DNA of 5,125 bases from Verrucomicrobiota bacterium (GTDB taxonomy: Bacteria > Verrucomicrobiota > Verrucomicrobiia > Limisphaerales > AV2), in contig QHPA01000126.1 in assembly GCA_003218935.1 (NCBI GenBank), positions 1-5,125 on the forward strand. The letters are read 5' to 3'. The notes under the pieces are model-generated. The model ran no database searches and was not told where the DNA came from. It worked only from the letters and a program-made list of their open reading frames with translations. Every line of letters begins with the position of its first letter. Position 1 is the first letter of the stretch. The position numbers were made by a program, and so were the translations under genes. Below are positions 1 to 4,608 of this stretch, piece after piece.

Positions 1-860
1 TCCCTGATTTCATAGACAGCAATATGCTGTGCCTCCCAAGCTTCTTTCGGCCGCCAGAATTTCAACAGCACTGCGACTGCGATCATCGAGCAAATGGCTG
101 CAACGATGTCCACCAGCCACGGCCCGTGAAAATTGGAGACCAGAAATTGCGGAACAGCGAACGCAACGCCAGCCGTCAACGCCGCCGGCCACACGCCAAG
201 CATTCCGCGAAACCCGGCGTACGCCCAGACCACCCAGAACGGCACAATCAACGAGAAGAACGGCAGTTGCCGGCCGACCATCGCGGAAAGATGATGCAGG
301 TCGAGCCCGGTCACTCCGCTGAGAGCGATGATCGGAGTACCGAGCGCGCCATAGGCCACCGGCGCCGTGTTGGCAATGAGCGATAGCCCCGAGGCTTGCA
401 GCGGTTTGAAGCCGAGTTGAATGAGAATCGCCGCGGTGACAGCCACGGGAGTGCCAAAACCCGCCGCGCCTTCCAAGAACGCGCCGAAAGAGAACGCGAT
501 CAGGATGACCTGAACGCGCGGGTCGGGAGCGAATGAGCCGAGGCTGTTCCGCAGCACTTCGAACAATCCCTTCTTCACTGTGAGTTGGTAGAGAAAAATC
601 AGATTGAGAATGATCCACCCGATGGGGAACAGTCCGTAGGCCGCGCCGAAAAGCGTCGTGGCAGCGGCGGCTTTGGCCGGCATGTGATAGACGAACAAGG
701 CGATGGCCAGCGCGACTGCCAGACCGAGCAAGGCGCAGAGATGGATGCGGATATGGAAGAAAGCAATCGCACCGAGCAGGACGACAACTGGAAGCGCCGC
801 GAGGGTCGTAGACAGACACGCGTTCCTCAGCGGGTCGTAGTTCTGCAACCAGTGTTCCAT
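1..860 (-). CDS. lldP: L-lactate permease, N-terminal half (runs off left edge)
   Basis: The product is an inner-membrane transporter of the LldP/LctP family, which imports L-lactate (also D-lactate and glycolate in characterised members) with protons. The frame is open from ATG at 858-860 to the window edge, giving 286 residues, about half of the usual ~550. The start MEHWLQNYDP resembles the family's N-terminus (compare NLWQQNYDP in E. coli LldP). Family signatures follow: GWIILNLIFLYQLTVKKG (81-98), GAFLEGAAGFGTPVAVTAA (126-144), LGFKPLQASGLSLIANTAPV (149-168) and MVGRQLPF (194-201). Hydrophobic segments near residues 18-36, 41-58, 70-91, 117-148, 158-180 and 200-215 fit a polytopic protein. 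No clear Shine-Dalgarno sequence precedes the ATG. A complete, similarly oriented cutA lies 315 bp upstream behind repeats, so co-transcription is possible but not shown. Family assignment is strong; substrate is inferred from the family. Confidence 0.95.
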   Translation of the reverse strand, partial: MEHWLQNYDPLRNACLSTTLAALPVVVLLGAIAFFHIRIHLCALLGLAVALAIALFVYHMPAKAAAATTLFGAAYGLFPIGWIILNLIFLYQLTVKKGLFEVLRNSLGSFAPDPRVQVILIAFSFGAFLEGAAGFGTPVAVTAAILIQLGFKPLQASGLSLIANTAPVAYGALGTPIIALSGVTGLDLHHLSAMVGRQLPFFSLIVPFWVVWAYAGFRGMLGVWPAALTAGVAFAVPQFLVSNFHGPWLVDIVAAICSMIAVAVLLKFWRPKEAWEAQHIAVYEIR

Positions 861-907
861 GGGCGGTGACTGCACAGATGAAAAGCGAAGCGGGGTGGTA
901 AGTCCAG

Positions 908-947
908 CCGGGTTTCTAAATCGGTACGACGGGCTATATCCAGCCCG
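908..947. repeat. Tandem pair of short imperfect hairpins
   Basis: The first hairpin has arms CCGGGTTT (908-915) and AAATCGG (918-924), which pair apart from one mismatch or bulge. The second is a perfect 5-bp stem, GGGCT (931-935) with AGCCC (942-946), around a 6-base loop. The two-hairpin layout resembles degenerate intergenic repeats that I associate with Pedosphaera-like Verrucomicrobiota; that link is from memory and untested. No flanking T-tract suggests a terminator. Confidence 0.5.
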
Positions 948-984
948 GCGCTGCGCGGTGGGACACCGGTGTGTGTTTAGTGGC

Positions 985-1036
985 GTGGCGGCGGACGTCT
1001 CGCCCGCCGTAGAGCCGGGCATCCTGCCCGCCGGAA
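985..1036 (+). repeat. 52-bp double-palindrome repeat, copy A
   Basis: This is one of two diverged copies in opposite orientation. It begins GTGGCGGCGG and ends CCGCCGGAA. It aligns without gaps with the reverse complement of 1099-1150, sharing GCGGCGG, GCCGT, GGCATC and the final CGGAA. Internally it has two palindromic halves: GGCGG...CGCCCGCC, then GGGC-atcct-GCCC (1017-1029), joined by GTAGAG. The pattern is like REP/BIME elements. No transposase is present in the window. Confidence 0.65.
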
Positions 1037-1098
1037 CAAGCCCACGCATACCCCAAAGCGTCCGGCTATTTGCAGATCGCCGAACAACCGGGCGTTCT

Positions 1099-1150
1099 TT
1101 CCGGGCGGCAAGATGCCGCACTCCACGGCAGCCAGGATGGCCGCCGCTAC
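1099..1150 (-). repeat. 52-bp double-palindrome repeat, copy B (inverted)
   Basis: Read on the minus strand this copy starts GTAGCGGCGGCC and ends GCCGCCCGGAA, matching copy A at the same positions and over the same length. It keeps the two-palindrome layout: GGCGGCCATCCTGGCTGCC, then GCGGCA-tct-TGCCGC, joined by GTGGAG. Where the two copies differ, both arms of the second palindrome have changed together (GGGC/GCCC in A, GCGGC/GCCGC in B). That is consistent with selection for pairing, but with two copies it is only suggestive. Confidence 0.65.
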
Positions 1151-1175
1151 GTTAGACACATACCGACACCGCGCC

Positions 1176-1526
1176 CTACCGTTTGGGATTCACGCTCGCG
1201 CTCACCCAATCGAGGTAGCGCTTGTTGCCGGCGGTGATGGGCAACACGACGAACTCCGGCGTGTCGTATGGATGTTTGGCGATGATGAGCTTCTCCAGCA
1301 CCTTGAGCTTCGACTGGGTCGTCTTGAAGATGATCAACACCTCGGCGCTCGACTCAATCTTGCCCTGCCACCAATAGTGCGATTCGATTCTGGGAATCAA
1401 GTTCGCACAGGCGACGAGGCGGGCTTTGAGGGCGGTTTTCGCAAGAACGCGGGCGGTTATCAGCTTGGGAGCAGTGACCAGCACAGTTATCAACGGAGCA
1501 GTAGCGGTTATCCGGCGCGCGATCAT
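1176..1526 (-). CDS. cutA: CutA-type divalent-cation tolerance protein
   Basis: This encodes a complete CutA1-family protein of 116 residues (E. coli CutA has 112). Members are small, very stable trimers with a ferredoxin-like fold; the name comes from copper-tolerance genetics in E. coli, and the biochemical role remains unsettled. Family signatures are in order: PLITVLVTAP (11-20), the Cys-containing LVACANLIP (37-45), HYWWQGKIE (50-58), EVLIIFKT (62-69), HPYDTPEFVVLP (85-96) and YLDWV (104-108). I chose ATG at 1524-1526 because a purine-rich AGGGG stands 10 bases upstream and the family core starts a few residues later. ATG at 1542-1544 and GTG at 1554-1556 are in-frame alternatives; an in-frame stop at 1578-1580 limits the extension. 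A promoter candidate lies at 1589-1617. Codon use looks ordinary. Confidence 0.93.
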   Translation of the reverse strand: MIARRITATAPLITVLVTAPKLITARVLAKTALKARLVACANLIPRIESHYWWQGKIESSAEVLIIFKTTQSKLKVLEKLIIAKHPYDTPEFVVLPITAGNKRYLDWVSASVNPKR

Positions 1527-1588
1527 GTCAAATCCGCCCCTCATGCCGATGAGCACGCGTGTCTTTGTCTCTCGTTCTCAGACCGGCA

Positions 1589-1617
1589 AGAATACGAGGC
1601 AAGCGGAGAGGTGTAAA
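1589..1617 (-). promoter_or_regulatory. Candidate sigma70-like promoter for cutA
   Basis: On the minus strand, TTTACA (1617-1612, 5 of 6 matches to the -35 consensus) is followed after exactly 17 bases by TATTCT (1594-1589, 4 of 6 matches to the -10 consensus). Transcription would begin near 1582, leaving about 55 bases before the chosen cutA start, or about 25 before the GTG alternative. This is a consensus match only, without experimental support. Confidence 0.4.
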
Positions 1618-1650
1618 GACGCGTCACAACGCGCTTACAGAACGGCGCAT

Positions 1651-1720
1651 GGTACGACATCCGTCAGGCACGGCGAGCGGACCCTTCCCAGGTCAGGGCT
1701 CGACGGAATCTCGCCCTACC
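1651..1720. repeat. 70-bp palindromic repeat overlapping the 3' end of the glycosidase gene
   Basis: The outer arms GGTACGACATCCGTC (1651-1665) and GACGGAATCTCGCCCTACC (1702-1720) are complementary apart from gaps. An inner stem pairs CGAGC (1674-1678) with GCTCG (1698-1702) and GACC (1680-1683) with GGTC (1691-1694). On the minus strand it reads GGTAGGGCGAGATTCCGTCG, a module I recall as recurrent in verrucomicrobial intergenic DNA. It covers the last eight codons (VGRDSVEP) and the TGA of the upstream glycosidase gene. The fold may protect or end that transcript, but there is no T-tract. Confidence 0.6.
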
Positions 1721-3087
1721 ACGGTTTTTAACCGTTCGATGGCTTTGCGTTCCTCGTCATCGAGCTGATCGAACAATCGCTTTTCCCGCAGATCGAAGGA
1801 ACGGCGCGGCCGGCTATCCGGCGCGTCGTGCTCGGCGCCGTTGTGGAAACACCAGCCGGCAGCGCCGCCTGCCATCGCGCCGCGCAAGTCGGCGACAAAA
1901 TCCTCAGCTTTCGGCTCCCACGTGCCGTAGCCGCGGCGGAATGGTTCCTGGTAATGCACGGGCACCACACGGCCATTCTGCTTCATCTGCGCCACGTATT
2001 CTTTCGTCTTTGCTTCGGTTTGCGCTGGCGAGTGGGCGTCGCGCGGACGGTGCGGCGAGATGAAGTCCACTTTGACGGTCTCCAGATACTCACGCAGCTC
2101 ATCCGTCGGGACGTCGCCGCCGTCAGAGGCTGTGACGAGCAGGGCGGCATCAAGCCGGCGGGCAAGTTCGCGCAGTTGCTTCAAGTCGTCGATGCTTGTG
2201 AAGCGATTGTCCGGGACGTTTCTTTCGTTGCTGAGGTCAAGATACCAGTTGCGCCGCGGCTTCAAAGCAGTCACGACGGTCTCAGCGGCGCGCCGGTGGG
2301 CGTCCAGAGTTTGCAGGCGCGGCGGGCCGGTCGCGCCGTTGCCGCGCGAAAGAGTGACGTCCACGATAAGGCCGCGTTGGTCGCATTCTTCGAGGAGCCA
2401 TTTTAGTTTTTCCAATCCTGCTGGTATGGGCCGGCCTTCTCCGTCCACAGCCGCGGCGTCGGCGTCGAACGCTCGCCAGTTCGCCCAGACCCGAATCCAG
2501 TTAAAGCCGTAGCGCTGCAGGTCATTGAGATCGCGGCGGATGAAGGCTTCACTCGCTCCCAACGCGCTGTAGTAACTGATGCCGTAGAGGAACGCTGGCC
2601 TGCCATTGAGAGTGAATCGTGAGTCGCTGATTCCGAGCGTTGTTGAGGCCTGAGAGCCGTTTGCTCCATCGAGCACCGCTTCCGTCATCAGTTTCCCCGC
2701 CTGGTTGCATTGCGTGTTCGCGTTGCCGGGACTGGCGTCGTGATCTTCGACCGGTTTCATCGCGGACGCCACGTCGCTGCTTTTGGATTGGTCGCCCCAC
2801 GAATAGACCATGAAGCCGTGGCGCACGACACAGCCGCGTCCGCCGACGTGGTCACGCAGTGCGTCGAGTTTTTCAGGCGACATGCCGGCCTGTTCAGGCG
2901 CGCGGGTGGTCCAGTGTTGTCCAGGAAATACCTGAGCGAGACAGCTCGGCCGGCAAGGAGAGAAAAGAAATCCCAAAACGCCGAGGAGGCAAAGAGTCGG
3001 CGAAGCGAATCCGGGGCCGTTCATGACAGTCAGGCTAAAGGCCGGCTGCCGGTCGGACAACAACCTTTGTGAAAGCGCCGGGCGCAT
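1693..3087 (-). CDS. Exported clan GH-A-like glycoside hydrolase with truncated beta-lactamase-family N-terminus
   Basis: The product is a 464-residue protein, probably secreted and probably cleaving a glycan; the substrate is unknown. Residues 1-52 look like a signal peptide (Arg-containing start, hydrophobic 31-42, possible cleavage after SCLA at 51). Residues 58-113 resemble the start of beta-lactamase-family serine hydrolases: HWTTRAPEQAG, VGGRGCVVRHGFMVYSWGD, then DVASAMKPV with an SxxK motif (S108, K111). The match stops there. Residues 154-455 look like a cellulase-type TIM barrel: FTLNGRPAFLYGISYY (158-173), FNWIRVWANW (195-204), IVDVTLSRG (241-249), NWYLDLSNERN (280-290; N287-E288 the likely acid/base), VDFISPHRPRD (340-350), VPVHYQEPFRRGYG (375-388; E381 the likely nucleophile) and AAGWCFHNG (409-417). 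ATG at 3022-3024 is an alternative start, but its signal peptide would lack N-terminal positive charge. No clear ribosome binding site precedes either. The last codons lie in a repeat. Confidence 0.85.
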   Translation of the reverse strand: MRPALSQRLLSDRQPAFSLTVMNGPGFASPTLCLLGVLGFLFSPCRPSCLAQVFPGQHWTTRAPEQAGMSPEKLDALRDHVGGRGCVVRHGFMVYSWGDQSKSSDVASAMKPVEDHDASPGNANTQCNQAGKLMTEAVLDGANGSQASTTLGISDSRFTLNGRPAFLYGISYYSALGASEAFIRRDLNDLQRYGFNWIRVWANWRAFDADAAAVDGEGRPIPAGLEKLKWLLEECDQRGLIVDVTLSRGNGATGPPRLQTLDAHRRAAETVVTALKPRRNWYLDLSNERNVPDNRFTSIDDLKQLRELARRLDAALLVTASDGGDVPTDELREYLETVKVDFISPHRPRDAHSPAQTEAKTKEYVAQMKQNGRVVPVHYQEPFRRGYGTWEPKAEDFVADLRGAMAGGAAGWCFHNGAEHDAPDSRPRRSFDLREKRLFDQLDDEERKAIERLKTVVGRDSVEP

Positions 3088-3148
3088 CTAACACGAACGC
3101 AAGTTCTTGGTGTCATGAGCATGTCAATAGAAGCGCCACCCGATGTGG

Positions 3149-3220
3149 GTCGTCCTCGTCCTCGTCCTCGAAACGCCTTGAAACGGACGACGACGAGAAC
3201 GAGGACGACGACGAGAACGA
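3149..3220. repeat. Strand-asymmetric long hairpin of hexamer-like units
   Basis: The left arm has three perfect tandem CGTCCT units (3151-3168). The right side has an 18-bp direct repeat, GGACGACGACGAGAACGA, occurring twice back to back (3185-3202 and 3203-3220). The left arm 3149-3170 pairs with 3194-3215 at 19 of 22 positions across a 23-base loop. The plus strand is therefore pyrimidine-rich on the left and purine-rich on the right. It lies about 60 bp upstream of the glycosidase start and could form a cruciform or a strong transcript hairpin. Confidence 0.75.
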
Positions 3221-3313
3221 GCGAACTTTCCGCGAGCAACGTTGAATTTTTTCAAGCACTTATGTCGGACTTTAGAGCAGCTTCGGCCGGCGCCAGCCGG
3301 GAGGTTTTTGCCA

Positions 3314-3342
3314 TTGATTATTTCGTCAAAGAAATCTATGAA
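3314..3342 (+). promoter_or_regulatory. Weak candidate promoter for the secreted-protein gene
   Basis: TTGATT (3314-3319) and TATGAA (3337-3342) each match 4 of 6 consensus positions and are separated by exactly 17 bases. Transcription would begin near 3349, about 43 bases before the chosen ATG at 3392. In this locally less GC-rich stretch a chance match is quite possible. Confidence 0.3.
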
Positions 3343-3391
3343 GGATTTGACTGAAGTCCATAGGTGATTGGTGGTTCAGCTCAATGGTTGC

Positions 3392-4510
3392 ATGAAGAGG
3401 TTTCTGATTTTCGGGATCGGTTTGTTGACGTGCGTTTCCTTCCATTCTCACGCGGCGCAGACGGCGCAGGCGCGGTTATTCTGCCTGTCGCTCCGCTTTC
3501 AGCAGGGAATCTATCGCGGCTTGCTGGGAGACGTCACCTTGGACCTGAGCACGATCGGCTTGAACACGCCGAATGGAGAGTTGGCGCCAACATTCTCCAG
3601 TCCCGACCACATTAGCGTGTTCCACATGGGGGACGCCTCTTCTGGAGAGACCATCGAAGACGGCGTTTTACATTTGGACGTGCCGGCGTTTACGGATGCC
3701 AACAGCAACGGGTTCGCCGACTTCTTTGAAGTCAGTCAAGCCGTGTCCGGCGCGTCGTCAATGGGCACCTACGATTCGCCGGGGGTCGACAGTGGCACGA
3801 TCGGGGCGACGTGGAGCCGTCCTGCGGGAACGAAGGACGGCACGTGCGTTCTGCGTTTCACGAGCAGGACGCTTGGTCCCATCGGGGATTTCACGCACCC
3901 GTTTGAACTGATCGAATATGCCGGAACGATGATCTACACCCCGGCGGCAACGAATGTCTCCGGCACGCTCGGCCTGACGAATAGCGGCGATGCCACGAGC
4001 CAGTTGTCGGGCGCGTTCCTGTTCATCAAATCCGGCACCAACCGGTTTAATCAACTCGAACTCCAACCCGGCGTATGGACCAACGCGGCCGGCTCGTTGA
4101 CCTACACGAACGACACTTTCCTGCGCGATGAGGCCGTCCTGACAAACTATTATGGCTATGTTGAGTTTGACGACGGCGACCTGAGCACGCCGGACGCGGA
4201 TTATCTGACCTGGTTCCTTTCCATTGACGATTCGAACGACTCCAACGGCAACGGCATTCCTGATTTCAGCGATGATATCGGGTCGGCCAACGCGCGCTCT
4301 CCATTGCTGACTTTAACGCGGGGGAGCACGGCATTGTCGTTGAGCATCAGCGGCACCTTGGGACGCACGCACGAGGTTCAGCAGATCACTTCATTGGACC
4401 GGACCAACTGGACCACTGTTTCCTCCGTAACGCTGACCAACGATCCCCAATCCGTTTCCCTGCCCTTGCCCCCGGATGCGGCCAGCTTCTGGCGCGTTCG
4501 CGTGCTGTGA
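3392..4510 (+). CDS. Secreted protein with calcium-loop-like motifs and Verrucomicrobia-type C-terminal domain
   Basis: This 372-residue protein has no function I can name. ATG at 3392 gives a textbook signal peptide, MKRFLIFGIGLLTCVSFHSHA, with likely cleavage after HA (21) or AQA (27); a TTG eight codons upstream would spoil it. No strong ribosome binding site is visible. The mature protein is rich in Thr, Ser, Asn and Gly and looks beta-strand based. Two acidic loops, TDANSNGFADFFE (101-113) and DDSNDSNGNGIPDFSDD (279-295), resemble the DxNxNGxxD calcium-binding loops of dockerin or thrombospondin-3 type repeats. Residues 304-372 form a C-terminal domain (LSISGTLGRTHEVQ, TNWTTVSSVTLTN, FWRVRVL) matching a pattern common at the ends of exported Verrucomicrobiota proteins. 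An extracellular or surface role in binding or degrading polymers is plausible but inferred. No catalytic motif is recognisable. It is transcribed away from the glycosidase and converges on the GH13 gene. Confidence 0.88.
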   Translation: MKRFLIFGIGLLTCVSFHSHAAQTAQARLFCLSLRFQQGIYRGLLGDVTLDLSTIGLNTPNGELAPTFSSPDHISVFHMGDASSGETIEDGVLHLDVPAFTDANSNGFADFFEVSQAVSGASSMGTYDSPGVDSGTIGATWSRPAGTKDGTCVLRFTSRTLGPIGDFTHPFELIEYAGTMIYTPAATNVSGTLGLTNSGDATSQLSGAFLFIKSGTNRFNQLELQPGVWTNAAGSLTYTNDTFLRDEAVLTNYYGYVEFDDGDLSTPDADYLTWFLSIDDSNDSNGNGIPDFSDDIGSANARSPLLTLTRGSTALSLSISGTLGRTHEVQQITSLDRTNWTTVSSVTLTNDPQSVSLPLPPDAASFWRVRVL

Positions 4511-4522
4511 TCAGAGCGGAGT

Positions 4523-4594
4523 TGTAGCCCCCCAAAGTGCGGAGGCGGATTTGCAAGCCGAACGCGGGTCCGCCTCCTCACGTCGGCGGCTACA
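4523..4594. repeat. 72-bp inverted repeat between convergent genes
   Basis: The outer arms TGTAGCC (4523-4529) and GGCTACA (4588-4594) are perfectly complementary, as are the inner arms GGAGGCGGA (4541-4549) and TCCGCCTCC (4569-4577), with a diverged segment between and a 19-base loop. The element starts 12 bases after the secreted-protein stop and ends 14 bases before the GH13 stop, so it fills the whole convergent gap. It could act as a bidirectional transcript-end hairpin, although there is no T-tract for classic intrinsic termination. On the minus strand it reads GTAGCCGCCGACGTGAGGAG, a module I recall from Pedosphaera-like genomes. Confidence 0.65.
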
Positions 4595-4608
4595 GCCGGG
4601 AAATCCGG

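Larger units (their letters stand above)
861..1175. other. Repeat-rich intergenic gap between lldP and cutA
   Basis: This 315-bp stretch has no credible gene. It contains a pair of small hairpins (908-947) and two inverted copies of a 52-bp double-hairpin repeat (985-1036 and 1099-1150). Short open frames crossing it translate the repeats (for example VAAAILAAVECGILPPG on the minus strand) and are probably not genes. I found no convincing promoter for lldP and no classical hairpin-plus-T-tract terminator for cutA. Confidence 0.7.
3088..3391. other. Divergent intergenic region with hairpin repeat and promoter candidate
   Basis: This 304-bp gap separates the minus-strand glycosidase from the plus-strand secreted protein, so it should hold promoters for both. 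It contains the long CGTCCT/GGACGA hairpin (3149-3220), a small TTGAA-tttt-TTCAA hairpin (3242-3255), a CCGGC-gcca-GCCGG hairpin (3287-3300) and a plus-strand promoter candidate (3314-3342). A 79-codon open frame (3115-3354, plus) crosses it, but half of that frame is repeat translation, so I do not call it a gene. Confidence 0.6.

Noticed and set aside
10..819. 269-codon open frame on the minus strand
   Set aside because: It overlaps the lactate permease in another frame. Its translation is Arg/Ser/His-rich without any family motif, while the permease frame is clearly conserved.
985..1150. CRISPR array or attachment sites
   Set aside because: Only two copies are present, in opposite orientation and with internal palindromes. 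There are no regular spacers, cas genes or integrase.
977..1159. 60-codon minus-strand open frame (VAAAILAAVECGILPPG...)
   Set aside because: It is a translation of the two palindromic repeat copies, so it is unlikely to be a real protein.
1674..1702. Intrinsic terminator after the glycosidase
   Set aside because: The hairpin is present but overlaps the stop codon and is not followed by a T-tract on the minus strand.
1828..2406. 192-codon open frame on the plus strand, antisense to the glycosidase
   Set aside because: It lies fully opposite the catalytic domain, which is well conserved. The antisense product shows no recognisable motif and is the usual long shadow in GC-rich DNA.
3122..3127. 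Perfect TTGACA on the minus strand upstream of the glycosidase
   Set aside because: No acceptable -10 hexamer is found at 16-18 bases spacing, so it is not called as a promoter.
3115..3354. 79-codon open frame on the plus strand in the divergent gap
   Set aside because: Its first half (RPRPRPR, RTTTRTRTTTRT) simply translates the hairpin repeat. The second half has no family signature and overlaps the promoter candidate. A gene remnant cannot be excluded.
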